From Micromonospora sp. MP36 (GTDB lineage Bacteria; Actinomycetota; Actinomycetes; Mycobacteriales; Micromonosporaceae): a DNA stretch of 64,000 bases. The translations under genes and the position numbers were made by a program. Within the stretch, counting starts at the first letter, position 1. Each line of letters starts with the position of its first letter. The notes beneath the pieces were generated by a model that worked only from the letters and a program-made list of their open reading frames with translations, did not search any database and was not told the DNA's origin. Of this stretch, positions 10,176 to 18,029 are shown in pieces. The stretch covers positions 143,004 to 207,003 of the forward strand of contig NZ_VSFA01000005.1 in NCBI RefSeq assembly GCF_008119785.1, in the 5' to 3' direction.

Positions 10176-10643
10176 ATGATCGATTCTGCGCTCCGCGACC
10201 GCGCCGGCCGGCAGGTGACCCTGCGTCCCGTCGACGACGACAACTGGCGGGCGGTGGCGGACGTGGCGCCTCGCGACGACCAGCGCGCCTGGGTGCCCGC
10301 CCTGGCCGCCCGCTACCTGGTGCTGACCATGCGCTCGGACGTCTGGACCTCGCTGGCCGTGTACGCGGACGAGACGGTGGTCGGGCACGTCATGTGGGGC
10401 GTGGACGACGACGGCTCCCGGTGGATCGGCGGCATGGTGATCGACGCCGCCGAGCAGGGCCGGGGTGTCGGCCGGGCCGCCGTGCGCACCCTCGCCGACT
10501 GGCTAGCCACGCAGGGCCACCCGATCCGCCTCAGCTACCACCCGGACAACACCCAGGCCGCCACCCTCTACCAATCCCTCGGCTTCCACCCGACGGGCGC
10601 CATGGAGGACGACGAACTGATCGCCGAACTAACCCCCGCCTGA
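10176..10643 (+). CDS. GNAT family N-acetyltransferase
   Basis: 155 residues. The acetyl-CoA binding motif A is seen as GMVIDAAEQGRGVGRAAV (residues ~88-105), where QGRGVG is the pyrophosphate loop. The C-terminal NTQAATLYQSLGF is motif B. Substrate unknown. Short monocistronic unit with its own leaderless-type promoter, convergent with the debranching-enzyme gene across a strong inverted repeat. Confidence 0.88.
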   Translation: MIDSALRDRAGRQVTLRPVDDDNWRAVADVAPRDDQRAWVPALAARYLVLTMRSDVWTSLAVYADETVVGHVMWGVDDDGSRWIGGMVIDAAEQGRGVGRAAVRTLADWLATQGHPIRLSYHPDNTQAATLYQSLGFHPTGAMEDDELIAELTPA

Positions 10644-10677
10644 CCCACCCCACCCCACCCCACCCACCCGCCTGCGG

Positions 10678-10734
10678 TGATCATGAAGTTGTTGCGGCCG
10701 GCACCGGCGTGTCGGGACAACAACTTCATGATCA
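10678..10734. repeat. 17-bp perfect inverted repeat between convergent genes
   Basis: Arms TGATCATGAAGTTGTTG (10678-10694) and its exact complement (10718-10734) enclose a 23-base GC-rich spacer. The arms are AT-rich in a 73% GC background. The position between two converging genes suggests a bidirectional terminator or a dispersed palindromic repeat. Confidence 0.8.
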
Positions 10735-10764
10735 ACCGCCGCGGGCGGGCGGGGCGACACCGCG

Positions 10765-12882
10765 TCAGCGCGGGGCGGGGGTGTCCGTGGTGGGGCGCTG
10801 GGTGGGGATGTGAGGGGTGGTGGTCACCGTTAGGGTCGTGGGGAGGCCGGTGACGGTGGGGTGGCCGGCCTGGTCGACCTGGACGGTGACCGGGGCGCCG
10901 GCGACGCGGAGGCCGTCGACCGCGAGCGCGCCCAGCTCCGGGCCGGCCAGCGGGCTCAGCCGCACCCGACCGGCCGGCACGTCGGGGTAGATGCCCACGC
11001 CGGCCTGGAGCAGCAGCACGGCGGCCGCCGCCGACCAGGCCTGCGGCCGGCACGCGGCCGGGTACGGGACCGGTCGGCCGAGCACCGCCCGGTCGTCGCC
11101 GGCGTGCAGCTCGGGGAGGCGGTAGTCGAACGCCTCGGCGGCGGCAAGCAGCCCGTCGGCGAGCCGGAGCGCGGCGTCGGCGAAGCCGGCCCGGGCCAGC
11201 CCGCCGACCACGATGGCGGTGTCGTGCGTCCAGATCGACCCGCAGTGGTAGGACAGCGGGCTGAACCCGGCGTCGTCGGTGGACATGGTGCGCAGCCCGA
11301 ATCCGCCGGCCAGCGCCTCGGTGGACAGCAGCGCCGCCACCTGCGCCGACTCGGCGTCCGAGAGCAGCCCGGTGCCGAGCAGGTGACCGATGTTGCTGGT
11401 CAGCGAGTCGACCGGGCGCTTGTCCCGGTCCAGCGCCAGCGCGGGCTGCGGGCCGTACCGGCCGTCCACCCAGAACGCATCGCGGAACCGCCGGGCCAGC
11501 CGGTCGGCGTACTCCCGCCAGCGGTCGCCGCCCGGGCGGCCGAAGGCGTCGAGCAGGTCGGCGCCGTGCACCGCCGCCTGGTACGCGTACCCCTGCACCT
11601 CGGACAGCACGATGGGCGACTGCGCCTGCCGGCCGTCGCGGAACCGGATCGAGTCGCCCGAGTCCTTCCAGCCCTGGTTGGCCAGGCCGCTGCCGCTGGT
11701 GTCGACGTACTCGACGAAGCCGTCGCCGTCGGCGTCGGCGTGCTCGCCGAGCCAGCCGAGCGCCGCCTCCAAATGCGGGAGCAGCGGCTCGACCTGGTCG
11801 GCGGCGAGACCCCAGCGCCAGGCGTCGTGCAGCAGGCCGACCCAGAGCATGGTGGCGTCGACCGTGCCGTAGTAGGCCGGCGGCAGCCGCAGCTCGTGGG
11901 CGGGCAGGCTGAACTCGTGCCGGCGCAACTCGTGCAGGATCTTGCCGGGCGCCTCGCCGGTGGCCGGGTCGACCCTGGTGCCCTGCCGGCGCGCGAGGAC
12001 GCGCAGCGTCCCGGCGGCCAGTTCGGTGCCGAGCGGCAGCATCATCCGGGCGGCCCAGAGGCTGTCCCGGCCGAAGAGGGTGAGGAACCAGGGCACGCCG
12101 GCGCCGAGGAACACGTCCCCGGGGTGGGCCGGGTCGGCCAGCCGCAGCCCGCGCAGGTCGGCCAGGGAGCGGTCGAGCAGCCGGACCAGGCGGCGGTCGT
12201 CGGCACGTACCTGCGGGACGGACCACTCGGGGCCGGCCGGCGGGGCGACCACCACGGCCTTCGGGTCGGTGACGGTGAGCCGCCAGCGCAGCGTCACGGC
12301 GTCGCCGGGGGCGAGGTCGACCGGCCAGCTCAGCCGGGGCGCGAGGGCCCGGTCGCCGGTGGCGTCGACGGTCGCCGCCTCGCCGGTGACCGTGACGGTG
12401 ACGCCCTCGGCGGCCCACTGGACCCGGCCGGGCTCGCCGGACTTCGCCTCCAGCGGCGCCCCGTTCCCGCCGGACTTGACCAGCTCGATCGGGGCGAGGT
12501 CGCAGCCCAGGTCGACGCTGACCGTGGCGCGGACGGGGGCCGCGGCGGTGGAGGTGACCCGGATCTCCTCGCTGACGCCGTGCGGGCCGGCCTCCCGGAT
12601 GCGGTCGATCCGGACGGTCGGGTCGGGGCCGGGGTCGCCGAGCCAGCGGGCCAGGGTGACGAAGCGGACCCCGTGGGGTCCGGCCGCCCCGTGGGCCACC
12701 GCCTCCGGTTCCCGGTCGTCAACGCGCAGCTCGGCGCGGGAGAGTACGCGGGCGTCGGCGTGGAACACGCCCTGGACGCCGCTCGGCCGGATCTGACCCG
12801 CCGCGTCGCCCAGCGCGCTGGTGGGGGCGTGGACCGCCCCGACCAGCTCGTGCAGCAGGGGTTGCAGGTGGCGTTCGGACAC
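10765..12882 (-). CDS. Glycogen debranching-type amylo-alpha-1,6-glucosidase
   Basis: 705 residues. The N-terminal glycogen-debranching domain has GVFHADARVLSRAEL near residue 45. A C-terminal (alpha/alpha)6 glucosidase-like domain (~270-650) includes WFLTLFGRDSLWAARMMLPLGT, NQGWKDSGDSI and CGSIWTHDTAIVVGGLARAG, typical of this family. No signal peptide. Start GTG 12882 is chosen for the AGGAGTTCCCC before it. Divergent from a lacI gene with operator-like sites between them, so expression is probably tied to the sugar importer. Likely acts on alpha-glucan or oligosaccharide inside the cell; the exact bond specificity cannot be read from sequence. Confidence 0.85.
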   Translation of the reverse strand: MSERHLQPLLHELVGAVHAPTSALGDAAGQIRPSGVQGVFHADARVLSRAELRVDDREPEAVAHGAAGPHGVRFVTLARWLGDPGPDPTVRIDRIREAGPHGVSEEIRVTSTAAAPVRATVSVDLGCDLAPIELVKSGGNGAPLEAKSGEPGRVQWAAEGVTVTVTGEAATVDATGDRALAPRLSWPVDLAPGDAVTLRWRLTVTDPKAVVVAPPAGPEWSVPQVRADDRRLVRLLDRSLADLRGLRLADPAHPGDVFLGAGVPWFLTLFGRDSLWAARMMLPLGTELAAGTLRVLARRQGTRVDPATGEAPGKILHELRRHEFSLPAHELRLPPAYYGTVDATMLWVGLLHDAWRWGLAADQVEPLLPHLEAALGWLGEHADADGDGFVEYVDTSGSGLANQGWKDSGDSIRFRDGRQAQSPIVLSEVQGYAYQAAVHGADLLDAFGRPGGDRWREYADRLARRFRDAFWVDGRYGPQPALALDRDKRPVDSLTSNIGHLLGTGLLSDAESAQVAALLSTEALAGGFGLRTMSTDDAGFSPLSYHCGSIWTHDTAIVVGGLARAGFADAALRLADGLLAAAEAFDYRLPELHAGDDRAVLGRPVPYPAACRPQAWSAAAAVLLLQAGVGIYPDVPAGRVRLSPLAGPELGALAVDGLRVAGAPVTVQVDQAGHPTVTGLPTTLTVTTTPHIPTQRPTTDTPAPR

Positions 12883-13030
12883 GGGGAACTCCTGGTGCTG
12901 ATCGGGTGGCCGGAGCGTGTCTTGACAACTGACTCCGGCCCGGTGCAGAGTGCGAAACATTCCAGAAACTTTGAACGATCTAATCCTGCCGTATCCACGT
13001 TGGAACGTTCAAGGCGGCGAGAGGGACTCA
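12883..13030. promoter_or_regulatory. Divergent promoter with LacI-type operators
   Basis: 148 bases between the debranching-enzyme gene and lacI. TTGGAACGTTCAA at 13000-13012 is a near-perfect palindrome centred on CG, as LacI-family sites are; TTGAACGATCTAA at 12971-12983 is a weaker copy. A consensus -35 TTGACA (+ strand) is at 12922-12927. The adjacent LacI protein is the obvious candidate to bind here. Confidence 0.6.
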
Positions 13031-14023
13031 ATGGCTGAAAAGGTGACCATCTCGACGGTGGCCCGGCATGCCCAGGTGAGCCGGCAGACGGTCTCCAACG
13101 TCCTCAACGCGCCGCACATCGTCCGGGACGAGACCCGGCGCCGGGTGGAGGAGGCGATCGCCGCGCTGGGCTACCGGGCCAACCAGGCCGCCCGGCAGAT
13201 GCGGACCGGTCGCTCCCGGCTCGTCGCGGTCCGGATCGAGCCCACCCGGGACGGGATCAACGGCTCGGTGCTCGACCGGTTCCTGCACGGCCTCACCGAG
13301 ACCGCCGACGCCGCCGGCTATCGGGTTCTGCTCTACACCGCCCGCGACGACGGACACGAGATCGACACCTACGACGACCTGCTCGGCGCGTACGACCTGG
13401 ACGGTTTCGTGCTCACCGGCACCGACCACGGTGACCCGCGGACCGCCTGGCTGGCCGAGCGGAACGTGCCGTTCGTGACCTTCGGCCGACCCTGGGACGC
13501 CGCCGAGGCCCATCCCTGGGTCGACGTCGACGGCGCGGCCGGCACCGCGCAGGCCACCCAGCGGCTGCTCGACACCGGCCACCGCCGGATCGGCTTCATC
13601 GGCTGGCCGGCGGGTTCCGGCGTCGGCGACGACCGGCGTTCCGGCTGGCGTACCGTCATGGCCGCCGCCGGCCTGGACGGCGCCGCCGCACCCCAGCGCG
13701 AGACCGAGGACGGCATCGCCCACGGCGAGCGGGAGATGCGGGCGCTGCTCGCCGCCGACGAACCGCCCACCGCGGTGGTCTGCGTCAGCGACTCGCTCGC
13801 CCTCGGCGCCCTCCAGGCGGTACGCGCGGTGGCCGCCTCCGTCGCCGTCGTCGGCTTCGACGACACCCCGGTGGCCGCCGTGGTCGGGCTGACCAGCGTC
13901 AGCCAGCCGCTCGCGGCTGCCGCCGCCCGCTGCTTCGAGCTGCTCACCGGCCTGCTCGACGGTCAGCCCACCGACCCACACGTGCTACTCAGCCCCACGC
14001 TCGTGCTCCGGCACACCGCGTGA
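13031..14023 (+). CDS. LacI family transcriptional regulator
   Basis: 330 residues. The N-terminal helix-turn-helix and hinge (VTISTVARHAQVSRQTVSNVLN, residues ~4-25, hinge around GYRANQAARQMRTGRS) precede a periplasmic-binding-protein-like sugar sensor domain (~60-325) with GFIGWPAG and VVGFDDTPVA. Start ATG 13031 follows GAGAGGGACTCA. First gene of a regulator-SBP-permease-permease array; the upstream palindromes suggest it also controls itself and the divergent debranching enzyme. Inducer unknown, probably an oligosaccharide. Confidence 0.93.
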   Translation: MAEKVTISTVARHAQVSRQTVSNVLNAPHIVRDETRRRVEEAIAALGYRANQAARQMRTGRSRLVAVRIEPTRDGINGSVLDRFLHGLTETADAAGYRVLLYTARDDGHEIDTYDDLLGAYDLDGFVLTGTDHGDPRTAWLAERNVPFVTFGRPWDAAEAHPWVDVDGAAGTAQATQRLLDTGHRRIGFIGWPAGSGVGDDRRSGWRTVMAAAGLDGAAAPQRETEDGIAHGEREMRALLAADEPPTAVVCVSDSLALGALQAVRAVAASVAVVGFDDTPVAAVVGLTSVSQPLAAAAARCFELLTGLLDGQPTDPHVLLSPTLVLRHTA

Positions 14024-14049
14024 TCCCCCATCCCCACCAGGAGAATGAG

Positions 14050-15297
14050 ATGACACCTCGCACCCTCACCCGGGCGGCGCTGGCCGGCCTCACGGCCGCC
14101 GCGCTGTTCGGCACCGCCGCCTGCGGCAGCGGGTTCGACGACTCCGCGAAGGACACCAAGCAGTCCAGCGGTCCGGCCAACCTGCAGATCATGATCGGCT
14201 CCTCCGGCGACGCCGAGACCAAGGCGGTGCAGGACGCCGCCGCGAAGTGGGCCTCCTCCTCCGGCAACACCGCCACGGTGACTCCGGCCCAGGACCTGAC
14301 CCAGCAGCTCGGCCAGGCCCTCGCCGGCGGCACCCCGCCGGACGTCTTCTACGTCGACGCGTCCCGGTTCGCCGACTACGCCAGCGTCGGCGCGCTGGAG
14401 CCGTACGGCGACAAGGTCAGCAACAAGGACGACTTCTACGAGAGCTTGCGGAACACCTTCACCTATGACGGCAAGCTCTACTGCGCGCCGAAGGACTTCT
14501 CCACCCTGGCGCTCGAGATCAACACCGACCTGTGGGCCAAGGCCGGCCTGACCGACGCCGACGTGCCGACCACCTGGGACCAGCTCACCGCCGCCAGCCA
14601 GAAGATCAAGGCGAAGGGCATGGTGGCGCTCGCCCTCGGCGACACCCGGGACCGGATCGGCGCGTTCATGGTGCAGAACGGCGGCTGGCTGATGAGCAAG
14701 GACGGCAAGCAGCCGACCGCCGACACCCCGGAGAACCTCCAGGCCCTCGAGTACGTCAAGGGCCTGCTCACGAACGGCTACGCGAAGTTCCCGAAGCAGC
14801 TCGACGCCGGCTGGTCCGGTGAGGCGTTCGGCAAGGGCAAGGCCGTGATGACCATCGAGGGCAACTGGATCAAGGGTGCCCTGAAGAACGACTTCCCGAA
14901 CGTGAAGTACAAGGTCGTCCCGCTGCCGGCCGGCCCGAAGGGCCAGGGCACCCTCTCCTTCACCCAGTGCTGGGGCATCGCCGCGAAGTCGAAGTTCAAG
15001 GACCAGGCGATCAAGTTCGTCGAGGCGATGACCGCCGGCGACCAGCAGATCGCCTTCGCCAACGCGTTCGGCGTGATGCCGTCCCGGCAGTCCGTCCGCG
15101 ACCAGTACACCAGCGCCTTCCCGGCGGACAAGCCGTTCATCGACGGCGCCGCGTACGCCCAGGGCCCGGTGAACGCACCGAAGATGGACAGCGTGCTGCG
15201 CGACCTCGAGGCCGGCCTGCAGGGCCTGGCCAACGGTGACCCGAAGAGCATCCTGGCGAACTTCGACAAGAACGCCAAGGCGGCGCTCGGCGGCTGA
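14050..15297 (+). CDS. Sugar ABC transporter substrate-binding lipoprotein
   Basis: 415 residues of the MalE-like family 1 solute-binding proteins. It has a lipoprotein signal peptide, with hydrophobic core ALAGLTAAALFGTAA and modified Cys at about residue 25, so it is anchored outside the membrane. The mature part contains LAGGTPPDVFYVDASRFADY, IEGNWIKGAL and WGIAAKSKFKDQAIKFVE, family blocks for sugar binding. AGGAGA precedes ATG 14050. It is 27 bases from lacI and precedes two permeases across a strong hairpin, which would let the binding protein be made in excess. Confidence 0.93.
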   Translation: MTPRTLTRAALAGLTAAALFGTAACGSGFDDSAKDTKQSSGPANLQIMIGSSGDAETKAVQDAAAKWASSSGNTATVTPAQDLTQQLGQALAGGTPPDVFYVDASRFADYASVGALEPYGDKVSNKDDFYESLRNTFTYDGKLYCAPKDFSTLALEINTDLWAKAGLTDADVPTTWDQLTAASQKIKAKGMVALALGDTRDRIGAFMVQNGGWLMSKDGKQPTADTPENLQALEYVKGLLTNGYAKFPKQLDAGWSGEAFGKGKAVMTIEGNWIKGALKNDFPNVKYKVVPLPAGPKGQGTLSFTQCWGIAAKSKFKDQAIKFVEAMTAGDQQIAFANAFGVMPSRQSVRDQYTSAFPADKPFIDGAAYAQGPVNAPKMDSVLRDLEAGLQGLANGDPKSILANFDKNAKAALGG

Positions 15298-15304
15298 GCG
15301 TGAC

Positions 15305-15333
15305 CGGAGGGGCCCGCGTCGCGGGCCCCTCCG
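15305..15333 (+). terminator. Attenuating hairpin between binding protein and permease
   Basis: Perfect 13-bp stem (CGGAGGGGCCCGC and complement) with a 3-base loop, 7 bases after the binding-protein stop. Such intercistronic hairpins commonly protect the upstream mRNA or cut read-through into the permeases. Confidence 0.65.
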
Positions 15334-15364
15334 TGTCGGCTCCCACTCGAAGGAGGGAGGGGAG

Positions 15365-16483
15365 ATGGCTACGGAGGCGCTTACCGCCCCGGCCACCACA
15401 CCGGCCGGCCCGTCGCGCCGCCGCCGCAGGGGCATCCGCGGCAACGAGAACATCGCCGGCTGGCTCTTCGTCGCGCCGGTGATCGTGATCCTCGGGCTGT
15501 TCCTGCTGCTGCCGATCCTGATGGCGCTCTGGGTGAGCCTCACCGACTGGAACGGCCAGGGCAGCCCGTTCACCGCGGACGTGCCGTTCGTCGGCGGAAA
15601 GAACTACACCCGGCTGTTCACCGAGGACGGGCTCGACCGCCGGGACTTCATGACCAGCATCCGCAACAACATGTACTACGTGGGGATTGTGGTGCCGGCG
15701 CAGACCGTGCTCGCCCTCGGCCTCGCACTGATCGTGAACAACCGGATGCTCAAGGGAAAGGGCTTCTTCCGCAGCGCCTTCTACTTCCCCTCGGTCACCA
15801 GCTCGGTGGCGATCAGCGTGGTGTTCCTGTTCCTGTTCGCCAACTCCGGCGCGGTCAACAAGCTGCTCGGCTTCCTCGGCCTCGACGGGCCGGAGTGGTT
15901 CGCCGACTCCCGCGGCGTGCTGCACCTGCTGCTCGGCGTCGTCGGGGTGGACTCCCCGCCCGCCGCGCTCACTTCCGGCGGCCCGTTGGGGCTGACCTGG
16001 TGGGACTGGCTCTCCGGGCCGAGCGTCGCGATGATGTCGATCATCTGCTTGGTGATCTGGACCACCTCGGGCACCTTCATGCTGCTGTACCTGGCCGCGT
16101 TGCAGAACGTGCCAGTGGCGCTCGACGAGGCCAGCACGCTCGACGGGGCGACCCGCTGGCAGCGGTTCCGCTACGTCACCCTGCCACTGATCAAGCCGAC
16201 CACCTTCCTGGTGGTCACCCTCGGCCTGATCGGCTGCTGGCAGGTCTTCGACCAGGTGTACGTGATGAGCCAGGGCGACCCGGCCAAGACCACCCTCACC
16301 CCGGCGTACCTGTCGTACCGCACCGCGTTCCGGGACTTCGACTACGGCTCGGGGGCGGCGATCTCGTTCGTGCTGTTCCTGATCATCATCCTGTTTACCC
16401 TGCTCCAGCGCCGGGTGATGGCCGACCGGGACGGATCCCGGCGCGGCCGGTGGTGGCGGCGACGCGTACCGGAAGGGTCCTGA
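15365..16483 (+). CDS. Sugar ABC transporter permease, subunit 1 (MalF type)
   Basis: 372-residue inner-membrane permease with about 6-7 helices, the first at ~32-55 (GWLFVAPVIVILGLFLLLPIL). The cytoplasmic EAA loop that docks the ATPase is EASTLDGATRWQRFRYVTLPL (~255-275). An unusually long extracytoplasmic loop lies at about 165-210 (WFADSRGVLHLLLG...), longer than in most MalF-like actinobacterial permeases. Start ATG 15365 follows GGAGGGAGGGGAG. The stop lies 1 base before the second permease start. Confidence 0.93.
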   Translation: MATEALTAPATTPAGPSRRRRRGIRGNENIAGWLFVAPVIVILGLFLLLPILMALWVSLTDWNGQGSPFTADVPFVGGKNYTRLFTEDGLDRRDFMTSIRNNMYYVGIVVPAQTVLALGLALIVNNRMLKGKGFFRSAFYFPSVTSSVAISVVFLFLFANSGAVNKLLGFLGLDGPEWFADSRGVLHLLLGVVGVDSPPAALTSGGPLGLTWWDWLSGPSVAMMSIICLVIWTTSGTFMLLYLAALQNVPVALDEASTLDGATRWQRFRYVTLPLIKPTTFLVVTLGLIGCWQVFDQVYVMSQGDPAKTTLTPAYLSYRTAFRDFDYGSGAAISFVLFLIIILFTLLQRRVMADRDGSRRGRWWRRRVPEGS

Positions 16484-16484
16484 C

Positions 16485-17372
16485 ATGGCCGTGCTGACCG
16501 ACCGGCCGGCGGCGCCCGTCGCGCCGCGCGCCGACCGCGGGCCGCGTGCCCGGGTCAACCGCATCCTGGGGTACGCGGTCCTGATCTTCTTCGGGCTGGT
16601 CTTCCTCTACCCGTTTGTGATCCAGCTCGGCAACTCGTTCAAGACCGAGCCGGACGCGGCGGCGAACCCGCTCTCGCCGGTGCCCGACCCGGTGACGCTG
16701 GCCGGCTTCGAGCGGATCTTCGCGGGCACCAACTTCCCACTCTGGCTGGGTAACTCGCTGCTGGTCACCGTGCTGGTCACGCTCGGCCGGGTCTTCTTCG
16801 ACTCGCTCGCCGGGTACGCCCTGGCCCGGCTGCGCTTCCGGGGCCGGGCCGGGCTCTTCGCCGCGGTCATCGCGGTGATGGCGGTGCCCGGCGTGGTGCT
16901 GCTGATCCCGAAGTTCCTGGTGCTCAAGCAGCTCGGCCTCTACGACAGCTACGCGGGCCTGGTGGTGCCGCTGCTGGCGGACGCGGCCGGGGTGTTCATC
17001 ATGAAGCAGTTCTTCGAGTCGATCCCGGTCAGCGTGGAGGAGGCGGCCCGGATCGACGGCGCCGGAGTGTTCCGCACCTTCTGGTCCGTGGTGCTGCCGA
17101 TGGCGCGGCCCGCGTTGATCACGCTGACCATCCTGTCGTTCCAGGGCTCCTGGAACGAGTTCCCGCACAGCCTGGTCTCGGTCCAGGACCCGCACCTGTT
17201 CACCCTGCCCCGCGGGCTGGCCGACCTGGTCAGCGGCTCGCTCGGCAAGGGCACGCAGTACCCGCTCAAGCTGGGTGCGGCGTTGCTGGCCACGATCCCG
17301 GTGGCGGTGCTGTTCGTGATCTTCCAGCGCTACTTCGTGCGGGGCGCCAACGAGGGCGCCGACAAGGGCTGA
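16485..17372 (+). CDS. Sugar ABC transporter permease, subunit 2 (MalG type)
   Basis: 295 residues, six predicted helices, partner of the preceding permease. EAA loop EEAARIDGAGVFRTFWSVVLP near residue 185. The SFQGSWNEFPHSL segment near 222 is typical of MalG-like proteins. No ATPase gene follows; actinobacterial sugar importers of this type usually borrow a shared MsiK-like ATPase encoded elsewhere, which is the likely case here. The operon ends in a terminator at 17379-17409. Confidence 0.93.
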   Translation: MAVLTDRPAAPVAPRADRGPRARVNRILGYAVLIFFGLVFLYPFVIQLGNSFKTEPDAAANPLSPVPDPVTLAGFERIFAGTNFPLWLGNSLLVTVLVTLGRVFFDSLAGYALARLRFRGRAGLFAAVIAVMAVPGVVLLIPKFLVLKQLGLYDSYAGLVVPLLADAAGVFIMKQFFESIPVSVEEAARIDGAGVFRTFWSVVLPMARPALITLTILSFQGSWNEFPHSLVSVQDPHLFTLPRGLADLVSGSLGKGTQYPLKLGAALLATIPVAVLFVIFQRYFVRGANEGADKG

Positions 17373-17378
17373 CCGGCG

Positions 17379-17409
17379 CGCGGCCGGTCCCGACCCGGGG
17401 CCGGCCGCG
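17379..17409. terminator. Bidirectional terminator hairpin
   Basis: 13-bp stem (CGCGGCCGGTCCC with one wobble) and a 5-base loop between the convergent permease and GNAT genes. Confidence 0.6.
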
Positions 17410-17421
17410 GGCGGCGGCCGG

Positions 17422-17994
17422 TCAGGACGGCTCGGTGGGCACGCCGACGTGCAGCCGGAGCTGCGGGACGAGCATGTCGTCCACGTCCAGCGCACGGGCC
17501 GCGCCGTCCGGCTCCCAACCGGTCGAGGTGAGGAACTTCCGGGTCGCCGCGTCCCCGTCGAACGCCCAGGCCACCGCCCGGGTGAAGCCGTCGGACCGCC
17601 ACCCGTCGACGGCGGCGGCGAGCAGCCGGCTGCCGTGCCCGCGCCGGCCCCAGCGCGGCTCGACCAGCAGGTCGGTCACCGCCGCCACGCCGTCGCCGAG
17701 CGCGTCGGTCGGCTCGCCCGGGGCGAGCGCCTCGGCATCGGCCGGACCGGAAGCGGCGAACCCCACCAGATACGATTGCTCGGCCTGTTCGACGGCGACG
17801 AGCACGCGGTGCGCGCCCGAGGGCGGCTCCTGCACCGCCACGCTCCACCGCCGGGCGAGGTACGCCTCGTCCAGGTTGTCGAGCACGTGCCGGGGCAGGA
17901 TCCGGCGGTACGCGACCCGCCAGGTCGCGAGCTGGATGCGTGCGATCTCGCCGGCGTCTTCCGGACGCGCGGGGCGGACGTACCCGAGAGCCAT
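17422..17994 (-). CDS. GNAT family N-acetyltransferase
   Basis: 190 residues. Motif A reads LLVEPRWGRRGHGSRLLAAAVDGW (~110-133) with the acetyl-CoA loop RRGHGS. The C-terminal part WAFDGDAATRKFLTSTGWEPDG fits motif B. The N-terminus (VRPARPEDAGEIARIQLATWRVAY) resembles actinobacterial acetyltransferases of unknown substrate. Start ATG 17994 lies back-to-back with the GT87 gene (start 18030). Confidence 0.87.
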   Translation of the reverse strand: MALGYVRPARPEDAGEIARIQLATWRVAYRRILPRHVLDNLDEAYLARRWSVAVQEPPSGAHRVLVAVEQAEQSYLVGFAASGPADAEALAPGEPTDALGDGVAAVTDLLVEPRWGRRGHGSRLLAAAVDGWRSDGFTRAVAWAFDGDAATRKFLTSTGWEPDGAARALDVDDMLVPQLRLHVGVPTEPS

Positions 17995-18029
17995 GGCACG
18001 TGAGCCTACGCAGGGCGAGGGAGGCGACG

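Noticed and set aside
10861..13038. 725-codon plus-strand frame opposite the debranching-type enzyme
   Set aside because: Low-complexity Arg/Gly/Val product; the minus-strand frame has glucosidase motifs, a start site and a divergent promoter.
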